DNA from: Sphingomonas flavescens
GTDB lineage: Bacteria; Pseudomonadota; Alphaproteobacteria; Sphingomonadales; Sphingomonadaceae
NCBI RefSeq assembly: GCF_030866745.1
Contig: NZ_CP133016.1
Coordinates: 2,094,001 to 2,158,000, forward strand
Length of the DNA: 64,000 nucleotides
Reading direction: 5' to 3'
The notes beneath the pieces were generated by a model, which was not told the origin of the DNA, ran no database searches, and saw only the letters and a list, made by a program, of their open reading frames with translations. A program made the position numbers and the translations under genes. Below, piece after piece: positions 24,175 through 33,373 of the stretch; the first letter of the stretch is position 1, and each line of letters begins with the position of its first letter.

Positions 24175-26463
24175 ATGGACGAAATCCGCGTATCCAGGCG
24201 GGCTGCCCTGATGGGCGCGGGCGCCGTGATGGCTTGGGTCGCGAGCCCGGCGCGCGCGCTGTTGCAGGCGGTTGGCGAAGTTCCGGTCCCGGCCAATGTC
24301 GAGCGGCTGATCGGCCAGATGACGCTGGAAGAAAAGGCGGGCCAGCTCAGCCTGATGCCTTCGGCCTGGGGCGGCGGCGCTGCTCTTTCACTCAACCCGG
24401 CCAGCGCCGGTCCGAATTTCCAGCAACAGGTCGAGGAGGCGCGTCGGGGTCAGCTGACCGGCGTGTTCAACGGCAATGGCGCGACCATGGCCAAGATCCT
24501 GCAGACGGCGGCGGTGCGCGAGTCGCGCCTGAAGATCCCACTTATCTTCGCGGCCGACGTCATTCACGGCCACCGCACGATCTTCCCCGTGCCGCTTGCC
24601 GAAGTGGCAAGCTTCGAGCCTGACCTCGCGCGCCGCACCGCCGAGGCCGCGGCCTTCGAAGCCGCCGGCGCGGGCATCGACTGGACCTTTTCGCCGATGG
24701 TCGACATCGCCCGCGACCAGCGCTGGGGCCGTGGTGTCGAGGGTGGCGGCGAAGACGTGCTGCTTGGCAAGATTTTCGCCGCGGCGCGCGTGCACGGCTT
24801 CCAGGGCACCGACCTCAAGTCGACCGAGCGCGTCCTGTCGTGCATCAAGCATTTCGCGGCCTATGGTGGCGCGGAATCCGGTCTCGACTACAATGTCGTC
24901 GACGTTTCCGAGCGCACGCTGCGCGAAATCTACCTGCAACCGTACAAGGCTGGCGTCGATGCGGGCGCCCTGTCGGTGATGGCGTCCTTCAATGAGCTCT
25001 CGGGCGTTCCGGCGACCGGAAATCACTGGTTGCAGACCGAGGTTTTGCGCGGCGAGTGGGGCTTCAAGGGCTTCGTCGTCTCCGACTACACCGGCGACGA
25101 GGAAATGATCGCCGGCGGTTTCGCCAAGGACGGCCGCGACGCCGCGCGCATCGCGTTCCTCGCGGGCGTCGACATGAGCATGACCAGCGGCCTCTACCGC
25201 AAATATCTGCCTGAGCTTGTCCGCGGCGGTGCGGTGCCGCAGGCGCAGCTCGATCAATCGGTCCGCCGTGTGCTTGCGCTAAAGGCCATGCTCGGCCTGT
25301 TTGACGATCCTTTCCGCCGCATCGACGTGAAGCGCGAAAGCGCCCGCTCCATGCTGCCGAAAACGCGCGCGCTCGCCCGCGAATCCGGTCGCAAGTCGAT
25401 CGTGCTGCTCAAGAACGACGGCGACCTGTTGCCGCTGCCGCGCTCGGGCAAGCGAATCGCGATCATCGGCCCGTTCGCCAGCGGCCTCCACGACCTCGTC
25501 GGCCCTTGGGTTGTCTATGGCGACGACGCAAAATCGGTCGACCTCGCGACGGGCGTCCGCAATGCGATCGCCGACAAAAATTCGCTGCTGATCGCGCAAG
25601 GCTCGAACGTCGAAGAGCCGCTGGCCGGCGGCATTGAGGCTGCCGTAACCGCGGCGCGTCAGGCCGACGTCGTCCTGCTCGCCATCGGCGAATCGCAGGG
25701 CATGTCCGGCGAAGCGCAATCGCGTACGGAAATCGTCGTTCCCGCGCCGCAGCAGGCGCTCGCCGAAGCCGTCGCCGCGACGGGCAAACCCATCGTCGTT
25801 ATCCTCAAGCACGGCCGCGCCCTCGCGATTGAAGGCGCAGTCGCGAACGCACAGGCCATCCTCGCTACCTGGTTCCTCGGCACGGAGACCGGCAACTCGA
25901 TCGCCGACGTCCTGTTCGGCGCCTACAGCCCGTCGGGACGGCTTCCGGCGAGTTTCCCGTTACGGTCCGGCCAGCAGCCTTACTACTACGCGCACAAGCC
26001 GACCGGCCGGCCCAACCCGGGCAAAACGCTGGAGCCCTACAAGGCCCACTTCCGCGGCATCCCAAACGCGGCCCTCTACCCGTTTGGCCACGGCCTGACC
26101 TACGGCAAGATCGACTATGCCGGGCTGGCGCTCAGCGCTCAGGCGTTCCCGCGCAACGGCGAGATCAGCGTCAGCGCGACGATCACCAACCGCGGCAAAT
26201 ATGCGGCCGAGGAAGTGGTTCAGCTCTACACCCATCAGCGAACGGCCAGCATCACGCGTCCGGTGCGCGAGCTAAAGGCGTTCAGGAAGATCACCCTTGC
26301 GCCGGGTCAATCCGAAACGGTGCGCTTCACGTTGCGTGCAGCGGACCTCGCGTTCGTTGGCCGCGACAACAAATGGACGACGGAGCCCGGCGCGTTCGAC
26401 GTGTGGATCGCACCGTCGGCGGAGAGCGACGGCGTTCATGGGCAATTCGAGCTAACCGCCTAG
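24175..26463 (+). CDS. GH3 family beta-glucosidase, exported
   Basis: 762 residues from ATG 24175 with GGAGGGAGA eight bases upstream. The N-terminus looks like a twin-arginine signal (SRRAALMGAGAVMAW). The (beta/alpha)8 domain holds KH-containing SCIKHFAAYGGAE and the nucleophile Asp304 in GFVVSDYTGD; the alpha/beta sandwich (KSIVLLKNDGDLLPLP) and a C-terminal fibronectin-like domain (VSATITNRGKYAAEEVVQLY) follow, giving the BglX-type layout. It removes terminal beta-glucose from oligosaccharides, here probably those released by the GH144 enzyme, in the periplasm. Divergent from LacI 1 and controlled by the shared operator; convergent with the MFS gene. Confidence 0.92.
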   Translation: MDEIRVSRRAALMGAGAVMAWVASPARALLQAVGEVPVPANVERLIGQMTLEEKAGQLSLMPSAWGGGAALSLNPASAGPNFQQQVEEARRGQLTGVFNGNGATMAKILQTAAVRESRLKIPLIFAADVIHGHRTIFPVPLAEVASFEPDLARRTAEAAAFEAAGAGIDWTFSPMVDIARDQRWGRGVEGGGEDVLLGKIFAAARVHGFQGTDLKSTERVLSCIKHFAAYGGAESGLDYNVVDVSERTLREIYLQPYKAGVDAGALSVMASFNELSGVPATGNHWLQTEVLRGEWGFKGFVVSDYTGDEEMIAGGFAKDGRDAARIAFLAGVDMSMTSGLYRKYLPELVRGGAVPQAQLDQSVRRVLALKAMLGLFDDPFRRIDVKRESARSMLPKTRALARESGRKSIVLLKNDGDLLPLPRSGKRIAIIGPFASGLHDLVGPWVVYGDDAKSVDLATGVRNAIADKNSLLIAQGSNVEEPLAGGIEAAVTAARQADVVLLAIGESQGMSGEAQSRTEIVVPAPQQALAEAVAATGKPIVVILKHGRALAIEGAVANAQAILATWFLGTETGNSIADVLFGAYSPSGRLPASFPLRSGQQPYYYAHKPTGRPNPGKTLEPYKAHFRGIPNAALYPFGHGLTYGKIDYAGLALSAQAFPRNGEISVSATITNRGKYAAEEVVQLYTHQRTASITRPVRELKAFRKITLAPGQSETVRFTLRAADLAFVGRDNKWTTEPGAFDVWIAPSAESDGVHGQFELTA

Positions 26464-27779
26464 CGCGCCTGTTTCTCGCGCCCGATCGGATTGAAAAGCA
26501 TCGCGGCGCTGGACAGCAGCAGGAAGAACAACGGCACCAGCGCCGTCGTCGCGCGCATTCCGGACAAGGTATCGGCGGTCTGGTGGACGTTTGCGACATA
26601 GCCTGAGGACGCGAAACTCCAGCCCAATATCGCGGTGGCGATCCCGATCGCGATCCGTTGCAACAATGACGCGACGCCAAACACCGTTGCTTCGACATGC
26701 AAGCCGGTCTCCTTCGCGCCGTATTCGATCGTGTTCGGCAGCATCGCCCAGAAGGAGAAATGCAGGCCCACAATCACCACCTGCATGCAAACCAGGAAGA
26801 ACTGCATGCTGCCCGGACCCCGAATATCCACGGTGGCGAAGAAGCTGAGACCGGCGATCCCGAGGCCCGCGGCGAGCAGCCACAGCGTGCGTAATCCGAT
26901 CCACCGGCCGAGCAGCATCCAGGCGGGAATCGCGACGCCACTGACCAGTGCCATTGAAGCGAGCGCGAGCTGCCCTGCCTCGGGATCATTGAGCAGATAC
27001 TTGAAGTAATAGAGCACGGATTTACCCAGCACGGTGACCGCCACGATCATCGCCATCATCGCGAGGTTGAGGCTCAGAAACGCGCGATTGCGCGCCAGGC
27101 TGGCGAGTGCCGCCATGACCCCTGAGGGCAAGGGTCGGTCGCCCTCGATGTGCTCGCGATAGCGGGTCCCGACGAGGACCAGGATCACCGAACCGGCTAT
27201 AGCGAAGATGATTGCGGCGCCGAGGTAAGCTCGTGCCGGGGAACCACCCAGCAGGCGATGGCCGATCGGGATGGTGCCGACGGCAACGAACGCTGCGGCC
27301 GCCGTCCCGAACAACATGCGCAGTCCGGCGACAAGACTGCGATCATTGGTGAACGGTGAGATGCGTGCGGTCATCGCCAGATAGGCGACATTCACGGCGG
27401 CATAGGCGGTGCGGAATAACATATGCGCGATCAGCACGCCCGCGATGCCTAACGCGCCGCGTACGGGCGGGGCGTAGGTCAGGATGAAGGTCAGCCCGAG
27501 CGGGACCGCGCCGACAGTGAGCAGCGCGCCGAAGCGGATTCGCGATTGCCAGCGGTCGACCAGGATGCCCGCCAAAAAATTGGCGAACCCGTCCCACACC
27601 GAGGCGATCATGTAGATGGTCGCCGCGACCGCGATCGGCAGCTCGATGCCGTCCGTGTAATAGAACAGGAGGAAGAGCATGACGCTCTGCCAGTAGAGAT
27701 TGAAGGCGAAGTCGCCGAAGGCGAACAGGACCAGCCCCGCCTTCGATGGCCGGGCTCCGGCTGCGTCCGGAAGAGTCAC
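26460..27779 (-). CDS. MFS transporter, GPH (glycoside-pentoside-hexuronide) type
   Basis: About 439 residues with 12 predicted helices. Segments such as FGDFAFNLYWQSVMLFLLFYYTD and SVWDGFANFLAGILVDR match the helix 1-2 pattern of GPH sodium or proton symporters for disaccharides and glycosides (MelB relatives). The conserved Asp in helix 2 is present (WDGFANF). The likely start is GTG 27779, eight bases after the stop of the upstream MFS gene; earlier codons overlap that gene. Last of three overlapping MFS genes on this strand. Substrate is probably a glucose oligomer or glucoside released nearby. Confidence 0.78.
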   Translation of the reverse strand: MTLPDAAGARPSKAGLVLFAFGDFAFNLYWQSVMLFLLFYYTDGIELPIAVAATIYMIASVWDGFANFLAGILVDRWQSRIRFGALLTVGAVPLGLTFILTYAPPVRGALGIAGVLIAHMLFRTAYAAVNVAYLAMTARISPFTNDRSLVAGLRMLFGTAAAAFVAVGTIPIGHRLLGGSPARAYLGAAIIFAIAGSVILVLVGTRYREHIEGDRPLPSGVMAALASLARNRAFLSLNLAMMAMIVAVTVLGKSVLYYFKYLLNDPEAGQLALASMALVSGVAIPAWMLLGRWIGLRTLWLLAAGLGIAGLSFFATVDIRGPGSMQFFLVCMQVVIVGLHFSFWAMLPNTIEYGAKETGLHVEATVFGVASLLQRIAIGIATAILGWSFASSGYVANVHQTADTLSGMRATTALVPLFFLLLSSAAMLFNPIGREKQAR

Positions 27780-27786
27780 CTGCGTC

Positions 27787-29373
27787 TCACATGCCCGTAG
27801 CGGCGAACGTGTGCCCGTCCGGATCGAGATCGCGCAGATCGCGGCCGCGGGTTTCCTTGCCAAAGATCGCAACCAGTGCCGCGGCGGCGATTGTCGGAGC
27901 CGTGATCAGCACGGCGACGATGGCCAGCGGTGGTACCAGGGCGAGGATTGCGAGGAACTGCGCCAGCATTCCGCCCGCCTTGCTGCACGCCGCGACCGTA
28001 CCCGTCGTGCGTCCACGGATCCGCAGCGGGAAACTCTCGGCCGTATAGGGCAGCAGCATGGCGATTAGCGCGTTGGTGCCGACGATCAGCACCGCGACGG
28101 GCAACACCGGGCTGCCGTCGCCCGCGAGTTCGAGGCGCAGGACGCCGATCAGCCCGATGATGGTGATGACGATCGATCCCACCACCGACCATTTCGCACT
28201 CCAGCGGCTGTACGCCCAGGCGGCGACGAAGATCGTGGGAAAGGCGATCAGCGCGGATTCGGCGAGCAGCTTGCTGGTCGAAGCAACGCTGTGCCCTTTC
28301 GCGACGAGATCGGCGGGAAGCCACAAAAGGAGGCCGAAATTGATCAATCCATAGGCGATCGCAGCAAGGCTGAGCGCGATGAGCTTGCTAGTGAACGCAC
28401 CGCCGGAGAGCGATGCGGTTTGCGGCTTGCGCTCGTCGGACATTTTCGCGGTGGGAGCCTTGTGCGCGCTTGCACCGAAGCGCTGCATTACCGCCTGCGC
28501 TTCGGCCCGACGGCCGCGCGCCAGTAGGAACTTCGCCGATTCTGGAATGAAGGCGCCGAGCAGTACCAGCGACAAGCCCGTTGGCAGGTTCAGCAGCCAC
28601 AGGATGCGCCAGCCGAACACCGGCTGAAGCAGCGCCGACGACCCGCTCGCCGCGAAATAACCGCCAACGGCACCCAGGCCGCCAACCAGCACCAATGCCC
28701 AGCCGCGATGCCTGCTCGGCATCATTTCCGCGAGCAGCGCATAGGTCACCGGCAGCATCCCACCGGCGGCAGCGCCCATCATGAAGCACATGCCGACGTT
28801 CCACCACAACGACGGCATCGCGCCGCAGATCGAGGTGCCGACGAACATCACGGCGGACAGCAGGATCGATGCCTTGCGGCCATAGATGTCGGCAATCACG
28901 CCCCATAAGATCGATCCGACGACCGTGCCGGTCAGCGCCGAGAATGGTACGAGCGAGACGACCGCTTTGGACTCCCGATACTCGTCGATCATCCCTGGGA
29001 TTGTGAAGCCGAGGCTGGCGGGCTTCATGATGTCGATGACCAGCGCAAGCACGAGGATCGTCAGCAGCGCCCAGTGCGCGCGGGTCAGCGGCGCATCCTC
29101 TGGCGGCGATACGCTGATGTCCTGCGCCGCGGCCAGTTGGCTGGCGACATTGCGCGGCAGCAGGCCGTAAGCGGCAATCGCAATCCCGCCGACGATGGCG
29201 GCCATGCCGAACAGCATGGCCGTGTCCATCGGCATCCCGGCCAGTCGGAATCCCATTGACCGGCCCATCATGAACATCGGCAGGTGCAGAACCACGCCGA
29301 TCGTCACGAGGATTACGCCGCCGATGAACGCCCAAATGCTGCTGCGGTCGTCTAAAGTCGAACTGCTAGTCAT
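27787..29373 (-). CDS. MFS sugar/organic acid transporter with extra N-terminal helix pair
   Basis: 528 residues, longer than the usual 430-470. Two hydrophobic segments (about 13-35 and 51-73) precede a polar stretch and then a 12-helix MFS core that begins near THWALLTILVLALVID. The loop 2-3 motif is GVIADIYGRKAS and the loop after helix 6 is PESAKFLLARGRRAEAQAV, typical of the sugar porter/SV2-like branch (PESPRWL in sugar porters). It overlaps the upstream transporter gene by eight bases and is followed closely by a GPH-type carrier, so all three are probably cotranslated. Substrate unknown. Confidence 0.78.
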   Translation of the reverse strand: MTSSSTLDDRSSIWAFIGGVILVTIGVVLHLPMFMMGRSMGFRLAGMPMDTAMLFGMAAIVGGIAIAAYGLLPRNVASQLAAAQDISVSPPEDAPLTRAHWALLTILVLALVIDIMKPASLGFTIPGMIDEYRESKAVVSLVPFSALTGTVVGSILWGVIADIYGRKASILLSAVMFVGTSICGAMPSLWWNVGMCFMMGAAAGGMLPVTYALLAEMMPSRHRGWALVLVGGLGAVGGYFAASGSSALLQPVFGWRILWLLNLPTGLSLVLLGAFIPESAKFLLARGRRAEAQAVMQRFGASAHKAPTAKMSDERKPQTASLSGGAFTSKLIALSLAAIAYGLINFGLLLWLPADLVAKGHSVASTSKLLAESALIAFPTIFVAAWAYSRWSAKWSVVGSIVITIIGLIGVLRLELAGDGSPVLPVAVLIVGTNALIAMLLPYTAESFPLRIRGRTTGTVAACSKAGGMLAQFLAILALVPPLAIVAVLITAPTIAAAALVAIFGKETRGRDLRDLDPDGHTFAATGM

Positions 29374-30874
29374 GATGCTCCGGCTGAACGCGCAGCATCG
29401 CGAGCGCTGCGATCGCCATGACTAGCGCGGCCGCCAGCATCGTCCAGATCGGCTGGTCCGGGAAAAAGGCCGCCATGATCGAACCCATGACCGTCGCGAC
29501 CAGCAATTGCGGGATGACGATGAAGACGTTGAACAGCCCCATGTAGATACCGAGCTTCCGCTGCGGCAGGCTGCTGGCGAGGATCGAATAAGGCATGGCG
29601 AGGATCGACGCCCAGGCGATGCCGACGCCAATCTCCGAGATCAGCAACAGCTTGGGATCGCGAATGAATAGGAAGCTCGCATAGCCCGCGGCGCCGGCGA
29701 GCAGACAGATCATGTGCGTGCGCACCTTTCCGATCGATCGTGCAAGCGCGGGCAGGATCGCGATGGCGGCGACCGCGGCAACGCCGTTGTAGACGGCGAA
29801 CAGCACGCCGACCCAATTGCCCGCTTCCTGGAAGCCCGCGCTGGCCGGGTCGGGCGACTGGTAGAAATTGCGCGCGACCACCGGCGTCGTGTTGATCCAC
29901 ATTATGAAAAGCGCGGACCAGCTGAAGAACTGGACCAGCGCGAGACGCTTCATGATCGTTGGCATCCCCGCGAAGTCGCCGACGATGTTCGCCAGCATGT
30001 TCGACGACCGCCCCGCCTTTGCCAGGCGAATGGCCGCGATCGAGGCGATCCCGTAAGCAATCAGCAATCCGCCGAGCAGATAGACTTCCTTTTGCAGGGC
30101 GAACTGCTCGGTGACGAACGCGACGGCAGCGCCAGCCGCAATCCACGCGAAACTGGCGGTGTAGGTTCGCGCTGCCAAGGCACGGATCGTCAACTCGTCA
30201 CTGCCTTGCGCTTCCTCAGCCTCGCCGAAAGCGGTCATCTCGTCCGGCGCATATTCGCGGGTGGAGAGGACGGTCCACATGACCGCCGCGAACAAGGCGA
30301 TGCCGCCGGCCCAGAAGCTGTATCGGACAGTGTCCGGGATCATGCCGGCGGGCGCATCATTGGCGACGCCGAAGTGGTCCAGCAGGTAGGGGAAGATCGA
30401 CCCGATCACCGCGCCCGCACCGATGAAGGCCGTTTGCACGGCATAGCCCGCCGTATGCTGATCGCGCGGGAGCATATCGCCGACGAAGGCGCGGAACGGC
30501 TCCATCGAAATATTAAGGCTGGCGTCGAGCATCCACAGCAGCAGCGCCGCCATCAATAGCGCCTTGCTTTCCGGCATCAGGAGCAGCGCGATCGCCGCAA
30601 GGATCGCGCCGGCGAGGAAGTAAGGTCGCCGCCGACCGAACCGGCCAAGCCAGGTGCGGTCGCTCATGTGGCCGATGATCGGCTGAACCAGCAGTCCCGT
30701 AAGCGGCGCCGCGACCCATAATGCGGGCAAATCGTCGAGCGACGAGCCGAGCGTTTGGAAGATGCGGCTCATGTTCGAGTTCTGCAGCGCGAAGCCGATC
30801 TGGATTCCGAAGAACCCGAACGAGATGTTCCACAGGCCCGCAAGGCTCTGCCGTGGCTTTTCGACTGCCGCCAT
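29366..30874 (-). CDS. MFS transporter, maltose/sucrose-type (SLC45/MalY-like)
   Basis: 502 residues from ATG 30874 (MAAVEKPRQSLAGLWNISFGFFGIQIGFALQNSNMSRIFQ). That N-terminus, together with PLTGLLVQPIIGHMSDRTWLGRFGRRRPYFL, is characteristic of the bacterial relatives of plant sucrose and animal SLC45 carriers, which in Caulobacter include the maltose carrier MalY. It should bring maltose or maltodextrin through the inner membrane. The gene is divergent from a hexose MFS gene, with a degenerate LacI-type site in the 162-base gap, and lies in the alpha-glucan locus, which supports the assignment. Confidence 0.85.
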   Translation of the reverse strand: MAAVEKPRQSLAGLWNISFGFFGIQIGFALQNSNMSRIFQTLGSSLDDLPALWVAAPLTGLLVQPIIGHMSDRTWLGRFGRRRPYFLAGAILAAIALLLMPESKALLMAALLLWMLDASLNISMEPFRAFVGDMLPRDQHTAGYAVQTAFIGAGAVIGSIFPYLLDHFGVANDAPAGMIPDTVRYSFWAGGIALFAAVMWTVLSTREYAPDEMTAFGEAEEAQGSDELTIRALAARTYTASFAWIAAGAAVAFVTEQFALQKEVYLLGGLLIAYGIASIAAIRLAKAGRSSNMLANIVGDFAGMPTIMKRLALVQFFSWSALFIMWINTTPVVARNFYQSPDPASAGFQEAGNWVGVLFAVYNGVAAVAAIAILPALARSIGKVRTHMICLLAGAAGYASFLFIRDPKLLLISEIGVGIAWASILAMPYSILASSLPQRKLGIYMGLFNVFIVIPQLLVATVMGSIMAAFFPDQPIWTMLAAALVMAIAALAMLRVQPEHHD

Positions 30875-30955
30875 TGTCTCTCCCCACGAGCTTTGAGCCC
30901 GTCTCAACAGCAGTGCTGGCAGAGGCGCGGGAGGATGACAACGCCATGCATTCGT

Positions 30956-30971
30956 ATGCAACCGGTACCAT
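30956..30971. promoter_or_regulatory. Degenerate LacI-type operator between divergent sugar carriers
   Basis: ATGCAACCGGTACCAT matches ATGTAACCGGTTACAT (the core of the 24081 operator) at 13 of 16 positions and keeps the ATG...ACCGGT...CAT frame. It lies 82 bases before the maltose-type carrier and 66 before the hexose carrier. It could bind either LacI protein in the window; affinity is unknown. Confidence 0.45.
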
Positions 30972-31036
30972 CAAGGGGGTGACGGCGGCTGTTTAAGCCG
31001 ATAGCCATGCGTGACTGCCACTGGGGAGACAGGCTG

Positions 31037-32362
31037 ATGGTAATGGCGACCGCGACGGGCGAAGGCGAAGCGAATTCGAGCCCGCTGGAGCTTCCCGACG
31101 GCGGCATCGACGCGCCCCAGCTGCGCTATTTCGTGTTCGCGCTGTTCTTCATCTTCGGCGGCATCACCAGCCTCAACGATGTCATCATCCCGAAGCTGAA
31201 AGAGCTGTTCACGCTCAACTACACGCAGGCGATGCTGGTGCAGTTCTGCTTCTTTACCGCCTACCTGGTGATCGGCATTCCGGGCGCGCAGCTGGTCAAG
31301 AAGATCGGATACATGCGCGGCGCGGTCGCGGGCCTGCTGACGATGATGGTCGGCTGCCTGCTCTTCATCCCCGCCTCGCGGACCGCAACCTATGGCCTGT
31401 TCCTGCTTGCCCTGTTTGTCCTCGCCAGCGGCGTCGTTATCGTTCAGGTCGTCTCGAACCCGCTGATCAGCCTGCTCGGTCCGGCGAAGACGGTGCACAG
31501 CCGCCTGACCTTCGCGCAGGCCTTTAACAGCCTCGGCACCACGATCTTCCCGCGTGTCGGCTCCGCACTTATCCTCGGCGGTCTTGCCGGCGTGAGCGCG
31601 GCCCAGCTGTCCGGCGCTGCGCTTGATCAATATCGCACCGACGAAACGCGCGCGATCGTGAGCACCTACATCGGCCTTGCCGTCGCGCTCGCCGTGATCG
31701 CCGGCGCTGTCTGGCTGTTCCGCAACAAGCTTCCTGGCGAAAAGCACGACCACAGTTCTCCGCTCGCAGGATTCTCGCTGCTCAAGCGCACCCGCTTCGG
31801 CTGGGGCGCGTTGTGCATCTTCCTTTATGTCGGCGCCGAGGTTTCGATCGGCTCGCTGATCGTCAATTACCTGATGCAGAAGGACGTGCTCGGCATCACT
31901 GACGCCGCCGCTGGCAAGATGATCATGTATTATTGGGGCGGCGCGATGGTCGGCCGCTTCATCGGCTCGTATTTCCTGCGCGTGATGAGCCCGGGCAAGA
32001 TCCTGGCGACCGTTGCATGCGGCGCGATCGCGCTGATCGCCATTTCCGCGAACACGGTCGGTACCACCTCGGCCTACAGCCTGCTCGCCATCGGCCTGAT
32101 GAACTCGATCATGTTTCCGACGATCTTCAGCTTGGCCTGCGAGAAACTGGGACCGCGCGCGGCCGATGGGTCGGGTATCATCAACATCGCGATCTTCGGC
32201 GGCGCCGTCGTGCCGCTGGCGACCGGCTTCCTCGCCGACAAGTCGGGCAGTCTGCACTTCTCGCTTCTGCTGCCAGCGATTTGCTACGCGATCATCGCGG
32301 CATTCGGCATCTACGCCCGCCGACCTGCGGAAGGCCCGGTGATGCCGGCCCTGGCCTCCTAG
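31037..32362 (+). CDS. Sugar MFS transporter, FHS family (glucose/galactose type)
   Basis: About 441 residues starting at ATG 31037 (ATG 31043 is also possible), with GGGGAGA upstream. The first helix, YFVFALFFIFGGITSLNDVIIPKLKELFTL, and GIPGAQLVKKIGYMRG are the signature of the FucP/GluP-type fucose-glucose-galactose H+ symporters; the conserved membrane Asp and QxxN segment VSNPLISLLGP are present. It would import free glucose made by the periplasmic alpha-glucosidases, feeding glk and the Entner-Doudoroff genes at 46-51 kb. It converges on LacI 2, sharing a CTAG stop. Confidence 0.88.
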   Translation: MVMATATGEGEANSSPLELPDGGIDAPQLRYFVFALFFIFGGITSLNDVIIPKLKELFTLNYTQAMLVQFCFFTAYLVIGIPGAQLVKKIGYMRGAVAGLLTMMVGCLLFIPASRTATYGLFLLALFVLASGVVIVQVVSNPLISLLGPAKTVHSRLTFAQAFNSLGTTIFPRVGSALILGGLAGVSAAQLSGAALDQYRTDETRAIVSTYIGLAVALAVIAGAVWLFRNKLPGEKHDHSSPLAGFSLLKRTRFGWGALCIFLYVGAEVSIGSLIVNYLMQKDVLGITDAAAGKMIMYYWGGAMVGRFIGSYFLRVMSPGKILATVACGAIALIAISANTVGTTSAYSLLAIGLMNSIMFPTIFSLACEKLGPRAADGSGIINIAIFGGAVVPLATGFLADKSGSLHFSLLLPAICYAIIAAFGIYARRPAEGPVMPALAS

Positions 32363-33372
32363 CTGGAGCCGCGAACGACCAGGTTGACCGGCAGCATTCG
32401 GTCGGCCGCACAGCCGGTCTGAATCGCTTCGATCAGGCAATCTACCAGCGCTTCCGCGGCGGCGCGGGGATCCTGCGCGATCGTCGTCAATGGCGGACTG
32501 GCCAGACTCGCGGAGGCGATGTCATCAAACCCGACTATCGCGGTTTCGGGTACGCTGCGGCCGGCCTGCTGAAGCGCGTGCATGGCGCCAATCGCGGCGA
32601 CGTCGCTGGCGGCGAAAATCGCATCAAAGTCTGCACCGCTCGCGATCAGGCGCTCTGCTGCAGCACGACCATCGGCTTCGCTCGGCGCGGCATCGGCGCG
32701 TAGCTCGGGATCAACCGCAATCCCTGCCGCCTGCAACGCCCGGCAATAGCCCATCCAGCGTTCATGCACTTCGGGGAAGCCTGGCCCGGCCGTACCGATG
32801 AACGCGATGCGCCGCCGTCCGCGTTGCAGCAGGTGGGACGTCGCGTCGAACCCGCCTTGCTCATTGTTGGAGCTCACCGTGGTGCCAAGCGCGCCGTCCC
32901 CGGCTGAGCCCCAGCGTACGAACCTTGCGCCTCGTGCCACCAACTGCTCGAGCCGAGGGCGGTAATCCTGATAGTCGCCGTAGCCGAGCAGGATGATGCC
33001 ATCGGCCTTGCGGCTATCCTCATAGTCGAGGTGCCAGTCGGATGAGAGCTGCTGGATCGAGATCAGCAGGTCGTAACCGTGTTGGGTGCACCGCCGCACC
33101 ATCGGCCCGACGAGCGACAGGTAAAAGGGATTAAGCAGCGCTGTGTCCGCGCGCTCCTCGAAGAACAGCAGCGCCAGCGTATTGGAATGCTGGCGGCGGA
33201 GGCCCGACGCATTCTTGTCGACCTTGTAATGCAGCTGCTCGGCGGCTTCGAGAACCCGCCGGCGGGTCGCTTCGCTGACCGAGGGGTTTCCGGACAAAGC
33301 GCGCGACACCGTCGGCTGTGACACGCCGGCAAGCGCTGCAATGTCGAAGGAGGTCGGCCGCCTCTGCGTCAT
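32359..33372 (-). CDS. LacI-family transcriptional regulator 2
   Basis: 337 residues from ATG 33372 (a TTG one codon earlier is also in frame). The helix-turn-helix is TSFDIAALAGVSQPTVSRALSG; the hinge (AAEQLHYKVDKNA) and a sensor domain ending DAIFAASDVAAIGAMHALQQAG follow. It is divergent from TonB receptor 2 and the alpha-glucan gene string, with a pair of direct repeats in between that starts two bases from its own start codon. It probably represses its own gene and the receptor unit, with maltose or a related sugar as inducer, like Caulobacter MalI; that inducer is inferred. Confidence 0.92.
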   Translation of the reverse strand: MTQRRPTSFDIAALAGVSQPTVSRALSGNPSVSEATRRRVLEAAEQLHYKVDKNASGLRRQHSNTLALLFFEERADTALLNPFYLSLVGPMVRRCTQHGYDLLISIQQLSSDWHLDYEDSRKADGIILLGYGDYQDYRPRLEQLVARGARFVRWGSAGDGALGTTVSSNNEQGGFDATSHLLQRGRRRIAFIGTAGPGFPEVHERWMGYCRALQAAGIAVDPELRADAAPSEADGRAAAERLIASGADFDAIFAASDVAAIGAMHALQQAGRSVPETAIVGFDDIASASLASPPLTTIAQDPRAAAEALVDCLIEAIQTGCAADRMLPVNLVVRGSS

Positions 33373-33373
33373 C

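Noticed and set aside
30875-31036. Riboswitch in the divergent MFS gap
   Set aside because: No extended stem or known aptamer core could be traced; only the degenerate operator stands out.
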